From: Nitrospirales bacterium
GTDB taxonomy: Bacteria > Nitrospirota > Nitrospiria > Nitrospirales > UBA8639
DNA length: 64,000 nucleotides
Direction of reading: 5' to 3'
Assembly (NCBI GenBank): GCA_031315865.1
Contig: JALDRJ010000002.1
Location: 3,198,001-3,262,000, forward strand
The position numbers and the translations under genes were made by a program. Shown piece by piece: positions 53,510 to 61,550 of the stretch; position 1 is the stretch's first letter, and the number at the start of each line of letters is the position of its first letter. A model generated the notes under the pieces. That model saw nothing but the letters and a program-made list of their open reading frames with translations, was not told where the DNA came from and did no database searches.

Positions 53510-54616
53510 ATGGAGTTTCCCCGACATAAGCGAATCATCATCGGCGTTGAGATCGAAGCCTACAGTATTAATGTAGCGGATCATAAGATCGGGCGCCGGC
53601 TCTCACGACCCAGACGTGGCATGTCAGAGGACGGCGAACGCTTTACTCGCGATGCCTCGATCGGTAGCGAGTACAACAGTCGTCCGTTTCAAACCGTGCG
53701 GGAAGCATTGTTCCTGCTCAAGGCTGGCCTAAGAAAATATCTTCGAGATCTTTATCGTAGCCGAGATGAGGAACGAGACTACCGGATTCCCTTGCTGGTA
53801 GGCGGTTGGACCAATCGGTTTGCCGGCACCCACCTTCATATTTCGCTTCATCAAAAAAACCTGACGAAATCCTTGGCTTCATCACTGGCTTGGCATATCC
53901 ATGATCAGATTCCGTTCTTGATTGCCTTAGGGGCCAATTCACCCATCTGGAACCGGCAACTGACCGATCATGCTTCCAATCGCATTCTGCGTGGGAGCGA
54001 GATTCATTTTACTACTATAAAAAAAGGCCGGATTGCGTCCATTCCAACTCAGGAACTTGTCTATAGTCCAGGACGCAAGACCAAACCACCCACCTTGGAG
54101 TTACGCGTTCTTGATTCAAATATTCCAGAATATGTGGTGACAGCTCTCTGTTGTTTAAAGGCAATCTGCCTACGCTGGTTACGAGGAGTCCGGGCCGCGA
54201 ATACCCTCAAGCATGCTGATTACCTGAAAGCCCGTCTCGAAGCCGCTTCAACCGGAGTTCGTTGCCGTCTTCCCTGGCGGGGAGACTGGATGGCTTTTCC
54301 CGAATATTTTGATCACTTTCTTTGGGAACATCGGGAGGAGTTTGAGGTGATGGACGTTCCCGAGGAAATTTTTGAGGTCTTACGGCTTCTCAAACGTGGA
54401 TACAATGGCTCACGCTTACTTCATGATGCGGCTCTCCTTGCACGAACCGAACATCCTCAAACCTGGCAAAGGCGATTTGCAAAACGATACCGGACAGGCC
54501 TGATGCATTTATTGAGCGGGAATACCTTTCGCGACTTTGCCGAGGAGCTACAGGTGGCTCTTCCAAACACGGATCGTGTGTGGCTAGGCCGAAAACGAGG
54601 TTCCATCGATGAGTAA
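53510..54616 (+). CDS. Amidoligase-like (glutamine-synthetase-fold carboxylate-amine ligase) protein
   Basis: 368 residues, no signal. IIIGVEIEAYSI (GxExE metal site of the glutamine synthetase/GCS fold), then RDASIGSEYNSRPFQTVREA and GTHLHISLH. These are the elements seen in putative amidoligase families, in which an acidic 'D.S....E..S.pf' strand and 'G.H.Hi' carry the catalytic residues. Such enzymes join a carboxylate and an amine using ATP. The downstream gene overlaps by 8 bp and encodes a C26-type peptidase, a partner known for amidoligases. The substrate (peptide, polyamine or protein tail) is unknown. The family assignment is from pattern recognition only. Confidence 0.65.
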   Translation: MEFPRHKRIIIGVEIEAYSINVADHKIGRRLSRPRRGMSEDGERFTRDASIGSEYNSRPFQTVREALFLLKAGLRKYLRDLYRSRDEERDYRIPLLVGGWTNRFAGTHLHISLHQKNLTKSLASSLAWHIHDQIPFLIALGANSPIWNRQLTDHASNRILRGSEIHFTTIKKGRIASIPTQELVYSPGRKTKPPTLELRVLDSNIPEYVVTALCCLKAICLRWLRGVRAANTLKHADYLKARLEAASTGVRCRLPWRGDWMAFPEYFDHFLWEHREEFEVMDVPEEIFEVLRLLKRGYNGSRLLHDAALLARTEHPQTWQRRFAKRYRTGLMHLLSGNTFRDFAEELQVALPNTDRVWLGRKRGSIDE

Positions 54617-55361
54617 ACGAGGACCGGCCCCATTAATCGGTATCACCTGTGAGGCCGTGTCTAAGCGGAAAGATTTTGCCGATTATGACTTACTCTGTGA
54701 CCATCGGTACAGTTTGATGGTCACACAAGCGGGTGGACATCCCGTCCTCCTCCCCATCGCACACAGGCGGTCTTTGCTACATCGGTATATGGAAGGGATT
54801 GACGGGCTCGTCATCGTGGGAGGAGACGATCTTGACCCGCGCTGGTATGGCGAACGTCCCAAACGTGCCACGAAAATTGCTTTCCCCAAGCGTTCGGAAT
54901 TTGAAGCGTGGCTCTACCGTGCAGGACGACAACGAAAATTACCGATGTTGGGAATTTGCTACGGCATGCAGTTGATCAATGTGCTGGAGGGCGGCACGCT
55001 GTATCAACATCTCAGTTCATCCCGCATGGGACACCGGGTCGATCATCAAGGACTTCGTCATGGCACTCATGATGTGAGTATCCTGCCCAGAACGCGCTTG
55101 GCCAACATACTCGGAGAAGGCCCCGTACGGGTGGCAACAGAACACCACCAGGGAATCCGCTCCCTTGCCGAAGGGTTTATTCCGTCAGCCGAAGCCGCGG
55201 ATGGAATCATCGAAGCGATGGAAACGCCTGCCGCGTCTGAATTGTTTGCTGTGCAATGGCACCCCGAACGCCTCCCGGAGAGTCAAGCCACCCGACGGTT
55301 GCTTCACGCATTTATTCGTGCATGCTCCCGCTACCAACGAGCCAGATCCCAACAGAGCTGA
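54609..55361 (+). CDS. Gamma-glutamyl hydrolase-like protein (peptidase C26, class I GATase fold)
   Basis: 250 residues, starting ATGAGTAA inside the preceding gene's end (8-bp overlap). The fold motifs are present: PLIGITCEA at the start, GIDGLVIVGGDDLDPRWYG, nucleophile Cys in LGICYGMQL, then ATEHHQGI and the catalytic AVQWHPER. This is the PuuD/gamma-glutamyl-GABA hydrolase type, which cuts gamma-glutamyl amide bonds. Coupled to an amidoligase-like protein, it probably removes or edits the amide that the ligase makes. It converges on the glucosidase gene. Confidence 0.88.
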   Translation: MSKRGPAPLIGITCEAVSKRKDFADYDLLCDHRYSLMVTQAGGHPVLLPIAHRRSLLHRYMEGIDGLVIVGGDDLDPRWYGERPKRATKIAFPKRSEFEAWLYRAGRQRKLPMLGICYGMQLINVLEGGTLYQHLSSSRMGHRVDHQGLRHGTHDVSILPRTRLANILGEGPVRVATEHHQGIRSLAEGFIPSAEAADGIIEAMETPAASELFAVQWHPERLPESQATRRLLHAFIRACSRYQRARSQQS

Positions 55362-55422
55362 GCAGGCAGCGCGTCATCTTGCGGGGAGCCTAAGGAAACG
55401 GGCAGGTACGGTCTCGCATCCT

Positions 55423-58128
55423 TTACATCTTCAAAGGATATTGCTCAATCAATTTTGCGATCAACGCGGTCCATCCGGTTTGATGACTGGCTCCAAGACC
55501 CGATCCGTTTTCTCCATGAAAATATTCATAAAATTGGATCAGCTCCTGCCAATTCGGGTCGTGCTGAAATTCTGGTATGTTGCCGTATACCGGTCTATGA
55601 TGGAATTCGTCTTTGAGGAAAATCTTCATGAGTCGGTACGATAACTCTCCCGCGACCTCCCAAAGCGAGCGATAGTGTCCTGATCCCGATGGACAGTCAA
55701 CACGATACGAATCACCGAAAAAATGATGGAATTTTTGAAGGGATTCGACCAACAGAAAATTTACGGGAAACCAAATCGGGCCACGCCAGTTGGAATTACC
55801 GCCAAAGTCCGGCACAGTCGATTCAGCCGGTTCGTAATCGACTTGATACGTATCGCCATTGAAGGGAAAAACAAAGGGAACCTTCTGATGATACTTGGAC
55901 AACGAGCGAATACCGTATGGCGAGAAGAATTCCTGCTCATCCAACATCACCTTGAGTATCCGAGTCAGCCGATCTTTCCCCACAATCGAGAGCATACGAC
56001 GGATCTCGCCATCCGACCGGATTGATGTTTCGACATGCCTGGCAAATTCAGGGCGGTTGTCCAAGAACCAGTTCATTCGTCGTTTGAACCCCGGTAAGAC
56101 CTCAATCATTTCAGGTTCGAGGGTCTCGACCGCGAACAGTGAGATCAATCCGACGATGGACCGGATTTTTATTTTATGAGGGTCTCCATTGGGGAGATGA
56201 AGCACATCGTAATAAAACCCGTCTTGCTCATCCCAGAGGTCCAGACAATCATCACCTTTACCGTTAATCGCATCGGTAATATACACGAAGTGTTCAAAAA
56301 ATTTACTCGCAACGCCTTCATAGGCCAGATTGAATTTTGCGAGTTCTAACGCCATAGCCAGCATGTTCAGACAATACATGGCCATCCAGCTCGTTCCGTC
56401 CGATTGATCGAAATGTCCACCAGTTGGGAGCTGTTTGGAGCGATCGAAGATACCGATATTGTCTAATCCAAGAAACCCGCCCTGAAAAAGATTTTTGCCA
56501 TCAGGGTCTTTTCGATTCACCCACCAGGTAAAATTGAGGAGCAGTTTATGAAAGACCTGCTCCAAAAAGTAACGGTCGGCCTTCCCGGTTATCCGCCGGT
56601 CAATTTTATACACTCGCCAGGCTGCCCAAGCATGGACTGGAGGGTTAACATCGTCTAACGACCATTCATAAGCCGGAAGCTGTCCATTGGGATGCATGTA
56701 CCATTCGCGAAGAAACAACAGGAGTTGTTCTTTGGCAAAGTCGGGATCGATCTGCGCGAGCGGTATGCAGTGAAAGGCCAGATCCCATGTGGCATACCAC
56801 GGGTACTCCCATTTATCGGGCATCGAGATCACATCGGCATTGTAGAGATGTCCCCAATTTCCGTTGCGGATTTCGTCTCGTCCAGCCGGGACCGGCGGAC
56901 CGGAAGGATCTCCTTGACTCCAGGTCCGTACATCATAATAGTAGAACTGTTTTGACCAGAGAAGCCCGGCAAAGGCCTGGCGCTGGATGCATTGTTGCTC
57001 GAACGATAGGCCTTCAGATCGCATGGCATAAAATTCATATGCCTCTGTTTTTCGTTTAATAAAAATGGAATCGAACTGGCTGCCAAATTCCGCTCCCGAA
57101 GGCCGTTGATCAGTTAAGCGAAGTTTGACGGTTTGGCTTGTATTGGGGGAAATCCGTAGTTGGTAGCAGGCCGCAGTTTTCGTCCCAATGCGGTCTGGAT
57201 TGACAGCATGAGGGTCGTCATGAATGAGATACCGATGAAACGCATCTTTGACGTATGGGGTCCTATTAGGGGTGCCCCAGATTTGTTCAGTATTCGACTC
57301 ATTTTCCGTGAACAGAAGCTCTGGATTACCGTCACAGATCAGCCAGCGTTTTCCGTAATAGACATGCTCGGCTTCTACGGTCCTCACGCCTTTGGCGGAG
57401 GGTATGTGCCGGAGAATAGGTTTATCCCTCTCTGTTCCCCATGACCATGTGTTGCGAAACCACAATGTTGGACACAGCGTAAGAGAAGCAGGGTCCGGAC
57501 CACGATTAAAAGCCGTAATTTTAATGGCTATGTCGTCGGGAGTCGCCTTCGCATATTCGACAAACACATCGAAATACCGGTTTTCCTGAAAAATCCCGGT
57601 ATCGAGCAATTCAAACTCACCGGTCTGGCGATCCCGTTGCTGACTTTGCTCAAGCAGTTGCGCATACGGAAAAGCTTGATGCGGATATTTATACAGAAAC
57701 TTCATGTACGAATGGGTTGGCGTTGAATCCAGGTAAAAATAATACTCTTTGACATCTTCACCATGATTCCCTTCCAGATTGGTGAGGCCGAACAGCCGCT
57801 CCTTGAGGATCGGGTCCTGACCATTCCAGAGCGCCAAGGCAAAACAGATGTATTGATGACGATCACAGATTCCACCAAGACCATCTTCTCCCCAGCGGTA
57901 GGTACGAGACCGAGCATGGTCATGCGGAAAATACTCCCACGCTGAGCCGTCGGCGCTGTAATCTTCACGCACGGTTCCCCATTGTCGCTCACTTAAATAG
58001 GGGCCCCAGCGCTTCCAATGTTTCATGCGTCGATTGGATTCATCCAATCGACGATGTTCTGCCGTCTTTGGAGTCTGTCTGCTGCCCCTTGTTGGAGCCT
58101 TGGTTTTACGCCGTTGCGCTGACTTCAT
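55423..58128 (-). CDS. MGH1/GH63-like glucosidase
   Basis: 901 residues, no signal peptide, with a basic, disordered N terminus (about 1-28). [20 protein letters not shown], then [20 protein letters not shown] and [20 protein letters not shown] are segments of large bacterial glucosidases related to GH63 (alpha,alpha-6 barrel). [20 protein letters not shown] and [20 protein letters not shown] lie in the catalytic barrel. Related enzymes hydrolyse alpha-glucosides such as glucosylglycerate. The cytoplasmic location suggests turnover of compatible solutes or glycogen-type glucans, but the substrate is unproven. Single gene. Confidence 0.85.
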   Translation of the reverse strand: MKSAQRRKTKAPTRGSRQTPKTAEHRRLDESNRRMKHWKRWGPYLSERQWGTVREDYSADGSAWEYFPHDHARSRTYRWGEDGLGGICDRHQYICFALALWNGQDPILKERLFGLTNLEGNHGEDVKEYYFYLDSTPTHSYMKFLYKYPHQAFPYAQLLEQSQQRDRQTGEFELLDTGIFQENRYFDVFVEYAKATPDDIAIKITAFNRGPDPASLTLCPTLWFRNTWSWGTERDKPILRHIPSAKGVRTVEAEHVYYGKRWLICDGNPELLFTENESNTEQIWGTPNRTPYVKDAFHRYLIHDDPHAVNPDRIGTKTAACYQLRISPNTSQTVKLRLTDQRPSGAEFGSQFDSIFIKRKTEAYEFYAMRSEGLSFEQQCIQRQAFAGLLWSKQFYYYDVRTWSQGDPSGPPVPAGRDEIRNGNWGHLYNADVISMPDKWEYPWYATWDLAFHCIPLAQIDPDFAKEQLLLFLREWYMHPNGQLPAYEWSLDDVNPPVHAWAAWRVYKIDRRITGKADRYFLEQVFHKLLLNFTWWVNRKDPDGKNLFQGGFLGLDNIGIFDRSKQLPTGGHFDQSDGTSWMAMYCLNMLAMALELAKFNLAYEGVASKFFEHFVYITDAINGKGDDCLDLWDEQDGFYYDVLHLPNGDPHKIKIRSIVGLISLFAVETLEPEMIEVLPGFKRRMNWFLDNRPEFARHVETSIRSDGEIRRMLSIVGKDRLTRILKVMLDEQEFFSPYGIRSLSKYHQKVPFVFPFNGDTYQVDYEPAESTVPDFGGNSNWRGPIWFPVNFLLVESLQKFHHFFGDSYRVDCPSGSGHYRSLWEVAGELSYRLMKIFLKDEFHHRPVYGNIPEFQHDPNWQELIQFYEYFHGENGSGLGASHQTGWTALIAKLIEQYPLKM

Positions 58129-58591
58129 CGCTGAAAAATTCTTTGGAAATATTTATTTCGAGAAGGGTGAGTGTCTCAACTGGCATCCCGGAGGAGATTG
58201 TCTTCAGAGACTGACCAGAGCCATGGTTGGTATGTATCTCTTATGCCATGAACAGGGTAACAAGATGAAATAATTATAACAGCCAATTCGATGCTTTCTA
58301 CCGAAAAAGGCAAGCGCCTGGGTCCTCACAAGACTTCAGTCGAATCCTCAGGATCGCTATACCATACTGGATAAGAAATGGGAAAGCCCTTTGCGTGACC
58401 GACAATTTGTCGTACTGAAGGACAGTTTGTTTTATTTATGGAGTAAATAAGGGAAATATCAGAAAAACAGTGATGAAAACACTCAGGAATTTGAAAATTT
58501 TTCGACCGAATCCTCTGGCATGCGGGTTGCCTTTCAATAGGTGGTGTTGGAAGCGCAAGACAGCGCATTACAGGGAGGGAGGTGAGGGGTA
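58129..58591. other. 463-bp intergenic region upstream of the small-protein/YtxH operon
   Basis: No supported gene; reverse open frames here lack signatures. It contains the sigma-54-type promoter at 58516-58530 and the strong ribosome-binding region GAGGGAGGTGAGGGG just before the 38-aa gene. The promoter of the divergent glucosidase gene must lie near 58130-58260 but was not recognised. Confidence 0.5.
58516..58530 (+). promoter_or_regulatory. Sigma-54 promoter of the 38-aa/YtxH operon
   Basis: TGGCAT-GCGGG-TTGC followed by C: GG-N10-GC spacing, one mismatch from TGGCAC/TTGC. The predicted start near 58542 lies 50 nt upstream of the GTG at 58592. Confidence 0.72.
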
Positions 58592-58708
58592 GTGAAAAAC
58601 AATCAACAAAAATCCAACAAAGGTGCTCAGATTAAACCGGCGGTCTCTCATGATCAGAAAGTCGGACAATCCAAAGCTGATCCCAAGAAGCCCGTTGGAA
58701 AACATTAA
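58592..58708 (+). CDS. Small basic protein, 38 aa, unknown
   Basis: GTG start after an unusually strong GAGGGAGGTGAGGGG site. The product is hydrophilic and Lys/Gln/Ser-rich (VKNNQQKSNKGAQIKP...KKPVGKH), with no hydrophobic segment, likely disordered. Such short Lys/Pro/Gly peptides often accompany stress-response operons, but no family was recognised. The distance to the next gene (106 bp) holds a 10-bp perfect stem-loop (58723-58751). Translation is inferred from the site and promoter only. Confidence 0.6.
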   Translation: MKNNQQKSNKGAQIKPAVSHDQKVGQSKADPKKPVGKH

Positions 58709-58722
58709 TGTGTTTGAGATTC

Positions 58723-58751
58723 CTCGAGGTCGGGTTCCTCTCGACCTCGAG
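58723..58751 (+). other. Stem-loop between the 38-aa gene and the YtxH gene
   Basis: A perfect 10-bp inverted repeat CTCGAGGTCG / CGACCTCGAG with a 9-nt loop. No T tract follows, so it is more likely an RNA stabiliser, attenuator or processing signal within the operon than a terminator. Confidence 0.55.
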
Positions 58752-58813
58752 TGAGTCTGAACGAGAATTTCTTGCGAACACATGCGTTGTAGAGGAAAAA
58801 CAAGAGGCGGACT

Positions 58814-59065
58814 ATGGAACATAAAGAAATCGGCGTGCAGAATCATTTACCGTTGAGTGTCATCGCGTTAATGACGGCTGGAGTGCTTGGCCTAGTTTGC
58901 GGTCTACTTCTTGCTCCACAGTCGGGCCCTCGGACGCGCCGTCAGCTTCATGATCTGGCGCTTGACGCCAAAGAACAAGTGGATGAATGGGCCGAAGAGG
59001 TCAAAGACTCCGTCGAGGATCTGCTCAAACAGAAGAAAAAATTTTCGGGGTTTCAACAGAAATAG
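58814..59065 (+). CDS. YtxH domain protein (gas-vesicle/stress-type membrane protein)
   Basis: 83 residues. One membrane helix (LSVIALMTAGVLGLVCGLLL, about 14-33) is followed directly by the YtxH motif APQSGPRTRRQL and an amphipathic acidic helix (KEQVDEWAEEVKDSVEDLL). YtxH proteins are general-stress proteins in Bacillus and are widespread in bacteria; their molecular role is unknown. It sits between two small proteins in a sigma-54-driven unit. Confidence 0.88.
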   Translation: MEHKEIGVQNHLPLSVIALMTAGVLGLVCGLLLAPQSGPRTRRQLHDLALDAKEQVDEWAEEVKDSVEDLLKQKKKFSGFQQK

Positions 59066-59140
59066 TATGCCCTGCGTGAATGACGTAATAAGCCAATGCG
59101 ACTCGACACGGCAATCGGACAGGGAAAGGGAACATGCAGT

Positions 59141-59323
59141 ATGAGTGGAGTTCAAGAATTAGAGAGAGGCATTCCTCAATTCGTCCTGGAAGCTATTCGA
59201 CGATGGCAATACGAAAAGCGAACGGATCAGTTAATTCTTAATTTTCACCAGGGTACAATCGGGTCAATTCAGTTTTTCAAGATGAAGGTTACTAAAACAG
59301 AAGAATTGGGAAAATGTTTCTAA
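59141..59323 (+). CDS. Small conserved-looking protein, 60 aa, unknown
   Basis: 60 residues from the ATG giving MSGVQELERG. An AGGGAAAGGGAA purine-rich site lies about 10-20 nt upstream; the frame is open 15 codons more. The segment TDQLILNFHQGTIGSIQFFK suggests a short beta-hairpin of the kind found in small single-domain proteins. No signal or membrane segment. It is the last gene of the unit before the terminator at 59373. The function is unknown. Confidence 0.6.
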   Translation: MSGVQELERGIPQFVLEAIRRWQYEKRTDQLILNFHQGTIGSIQFFKMKVTKTEELGKCF

Positions 59324-59372
59324 CGTCGAAATTCCTATATTAAAGACTTAAGGGACCACCTGTTAAACAGAT

Positions 59373-59406
59373 GCCTATCTTCCCAAACGGGAAGGTGGGC
59401 TTTTTT
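59373..59406 (+). terminator. Rho-independent terminator of the YtxH unit
   Basis: A 12-bp stem, GCCTATCTTCCC pairing with GGGAAGGTGGGC (two G-U pairs), AAAC tetraloop, followed by six T residues. It lies 50 bp after the 60-aa gene. An ATG at 59371 within this hairpin is therefore not the start of the downstream gene. Confidence 0.88.
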
Positions 59407-59471
59407 GTGCAAAAAATCAAGATTCCGATGTTCAATTTGGCGTGCTCATTAACAATCAATCATAACAAGGA

Positions 59472-59486
59472 GGTAAACAGTTTACC
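59472..59486 (+). promoter_or_regulatory. Dyad overlapping the ribosome-binding site of the PEP-CTERM gene
   Basis: GGTAAAC-A-GTTTACC is a perfect 7-bp inverted repeat. Its first GG is the end of the AAGGAGG site (59467-59473) and its last C is 1 nt before the ATG region (59488). As RNA it can form a 5-bp hairpin that shortens or masks the spacing; as DNA it resembles a dimer operator. Confidence 0.45.
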
Positions 59487-59487
59487 A

Positions 59488-60234
59488 ATGGGTATTATCA
59501 GTCAAAGCAGACGTTCCCTTTGGGGATGCGTGTCAGTCGCAGTTATCAGTATGTTTGTTCTGGTGGACAATGCACAGGCTGTGTCGATGCTTCGATTATC
59601 GAGCTCACAGGGTGGCTCGGTAACCGTGACCGATCAAGGTGCGAACGATGATAATAGCAATGTGGGCGTGACGGAATTCGATGGATCGCTCACAGGATGG
59701 AACGTGAACATCACGACCGGCATCACGCATCCAGTATTAGGGTCAAGTCTCTCACCAGAGTTTGACTTGAATAGTGTCAATGTTTCGCAATCGGCGGGAA
59801 CGCTGACGATTGCGTTTACTGAGACAGATTTCGGGAATAGTTCGGCGTTTGCTGGCGGCGGTGGATTTTTCGCTGCCATTGGTGGGACGACGGTCGGGAC
59901 CGTGTCCTATCAAACCTACCTGGATAGTGCCAATACGCCTTTTGCTCAAACGACGCTGTTAGGAAACGTTGGGCCATTCGGGACCAACGCCTTTTCCGGG
60001 ACAGATTCAGGCTCGTTTGCAGGATTGAACGCGCCCTTTTCCCTGACCTCAGTGGTGACCATTACGCATAGTGGGGCTGGGATTTCGTCGTTCGATGCCA
60101 ATCGGTCTTTGACCGGAACACCCGGAGGAGCTCCTGTTCCAGAGCCATCGAGCATGTTGTTGCTTGGGTCTGGTCTCCTGGGGTTAGGTTATTGGCGTTG
60201 GAATAAGAAAAAAGAAACAGCGACAAAAGAGTAA
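59488..60234 (+). CDS. PEP-CTERM protein, function unknown
   Basis: 248 residues from ATG 59488 (AAGGAGG 14 nt upstream); the upstream ATG 59371 lies in the terminator hairpin of the preceding unit and is rejected. Signal peptide CVSVAVISMFVLVDNAQA. The mature part is Gly/Ser/Thr-rich and beta-type with no Cys (SQGGSVTVTDQGANDDNSNV, GGGGFFAAIGGTTVGTVSYQ), and carries no recognised enzyme domain. C-terminal tail PVPEPSSMLLLGSGLLGLGY, then RWNKKK, a textbook PEP-CTERM signal. It is a likely matrix or surface protein. Similar extracellular-appearing PEP-CTERM proteins are usual partners of exopolysaccharide. A strong terminator follows. Confidence 0.92.
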   Translation: MGIISQSRRSLWGCVSVAVISMFVLVDNAQAVSMLRLSSSQGGSVTVTDQGANDDNSNVGVTEFDGSLTGWNVNITTGITHPVLGSSLSPEFDLNSVNVSQSAGTLTIAFTETDFGNSSAFAGGGGFFAAIGGTTVGTVSYQTYLDSANTPFAQTTLLGNVGPFGTNAFSGTDSGSFAGLNAPFSLTSVVTITHSGAGISSFDANRSLTGTPGGAPVPEPSSMLLLGSGLLGLGYWRWNKKKETATKE

Positions 60235-60262
60235 TCATTCCATACCATGACCGCTTCACGAA

Positions 60263-60305
60263 GGAGCTTGAGGTGAGCCGATTCCCTCAAGCTCCTTTGT
60301 TTTAT
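60263..60305 (+). terminator. Rho-independent terminator of the PEP-CTERM gene
   Basis: An 11-bp perfect stem GGAGCTTGAGG / CCTCAAGCTCC, loop of 11 nt, followed by TTTGTTTTAT. It lies 28 bp after the stop. Confidence 0.85.
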
Positions 60306-60329
60306 GTATGTTGGGGCCGGCTCGGAACC

Positions 60330-60346
60330 AGGCACGTTTGATGCAT
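60330..60346 (+). promoter_or_regulatory. Sigma-54 promoter of the 50-aa membrane protein gene
   Basis: AGGCACG-TTTG-ATGCAT: the -24 element matches GGCACG completely (T-to-A at the first base) and the -12 keeps GC with exact GG-N10-GC spacing. The predicted start near 60356 leaves a leader of about 21 nt with the TAGGAG site before ATG 60377. Confidence 0.65.
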
Positions 60347-60376
60347 TTTATCTCATAGAGAAAACTAGGAGATGTC

Positions 60377-60529
60377 ATGAAACAACTTGCTGAAACGTGG
60401 TCGATCGATGAACAGCTCAAGCACCGAGGGCATTGCAGCATGCAAAAATTTTATGAACACGTGGTCTATGTCTGGATGACTGTCGTTATGACCCTCCTGT
60501 GCACCTTGGTCTACCTCGCCGTGAGATAA
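60377..60529 (+). CDS. Small membrane protein, 50 aa
   Basis: ATG 60377 with TAGGAG 8 nt upstream; 50 residues. A hydrophilic N-terminal half (MKQLAETWSIDEQLKHRGHC) and one membrane helix at about 29-48 (VVYVWMTVVMTLLCTLVYLA). Below usual annotation length but supported by a good start site and its own sigma-54-type promoter. The function is unknown. Such single-span proteins often regulate membrane complexes. Confidence 0.6.
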   Translation: MKQLAETWSIDEQLKHRGHCSMQKFYEHVVYVWMTVVMTLLCTLVYLAVR

Positions 60530-60866
60530 TGCAAAAAGGTCTGGAATGACTTGAAACATACGGTTAGTTGGCCTACATCCATAGGGCAAAGGTTGAAGAA
60601 AAAAGAGGTAGACCTCCTCAACTGGAGACACACTTATGATAGACTATAGCAGATCAAAATAACTCATGCGGCAAATACAGTGCGGTACGATGTTGAACCA
60701 TACGGAAAGTAATACCTGCTTGGCTGTCCAAACAAACATTGATCTTTCTATCACGTCTTGAAGAGCACGGGCATACAAGGGAGCGCTGTATCGTTCCGGC
60801 ATCACTGACACGGCTATAGGCACAGACCATTACATCCAATCACCAACAGTTTCTTCTTACGATGAG
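60530..60866. other. 337-bp interval without a gene
   Basis: Nothing beyond a small GAGG-TAGA-CCTC hairpin near 60605 and purine-rich stretches. No promoter with confidence; the gene at 60867 must be transcribed from here or by readthrough. Confidence 0.4.
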
Positions 60867-61436
60867 ATGACTATGAAGATACGATTATCGAGGGTTGTCG
60901 CGGGTCTACTTATCTTGTTCGTCCATGCCAGCGGGTTACCGAATGGCGCAGAAGGAATGAATTTTCCGGATGTCCAATCCTATAAAGGTGTTGCCGGAGT
61001 GCAGGTGGCGGTTATTTCGTATGAAAACATGAACGACATCTCACTGACCGCCGCAGATATTATCAAGCATGTCAAGAACAGTCTGGAAAAATCCGGAGTG
61101 AGCCTGCATCATGGCAGCCAATTGGTTGCGGCGAATGCGTCGCCTCGAGAAGCACAAAAGGGCAACCAGAGTCATGATGCACTGTTAGGAATCCGCATGA
61201 GACGAACGGAAGATTCCGCTCTGTTCGGTGCATCAAAAATCGGTGTCGTGACACTGACAATGTCTCTCTTTCAACCTGTCACGGTCAAAGAGAATCAACA
61301 CGTAACCCATGCGATTACGTGGAATGACAGTCGCAGCATCTCTGGCGCGTCGAGGCGCCCACGGAAAATCCTTGAAGCGTTGGATGAATTGCTCGCGGCA
61401 TTTGTGAAAGATTTTGCACCTGCCGCTTCAAAGTAA
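60867..61436 (+). CDS. Unknown secreted protein
   Basis: 189 residues, an alternative start two codons later. Signal peptide VVAGLLILFVHASGLPNGAEG. The mature part begins MNFPDVQSYKGVAGVQVAVI and has LTAADIIKHVKNSLEKSG then ALLGIRMRRTEDSALFGASK. Spacing and the SRPRKILEALDELLAAFVKDF end resemble small TolB-N/PelC-like or DUF4136-type alpha/beta periplasmic proteins (an N-terminal strand, a helix with 'i...l...L...g', then strands), but I cannot assign a family. Periplasmic. No operon partner. Confidence 0.6.
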   Translation: MTMKIRLSRVVAGLLILFVHASGLPNGAEGMNFPDVQSYKGVAGVQVAVISYENMNDISLTAADIIKHVKNSLEKSGVSLHHGSQLVAANASPREAQKGNQSHDALLGIRMRRTEDSALFGASKIGVVTLTMSLFQPVTVKENQHVTHAITWNDSRSISGASRRPRKILEALDELLAAFVKDFAPAASK

Positions 61437-61550
61437 GACGAACATGACGTGATGCTCTCTCACGCCATTATCCTTATATGAGTACCCGTCTTTCGACCCA
61501 TTGCCAAACCACACATTGACGTCAAGACACGATTGTGATCAGTGTCGTTG

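Noticed and set aside
53323-53529. 68-codon frame overlapping the amidoligase-like gene start
   Set aside because: No convincing ribosome-binding site or family; the ligase frame is clearly the real gene.
59431-59452. TTGGCGTG-like -24 element upstream of the second PEP-CTERM gene
   Set aside because: The base pair GC at the -12 position is AA, so the sigma-54 spacing rule fails.
59371-59487. 39-codon extension of the second PEP-CTERM gene
   Set aside because: It begins inside a strong terminator hairpin and lacks a ribosome-binding site; ATG 59488 has AAGGAGG and yields a normal signal peptide.
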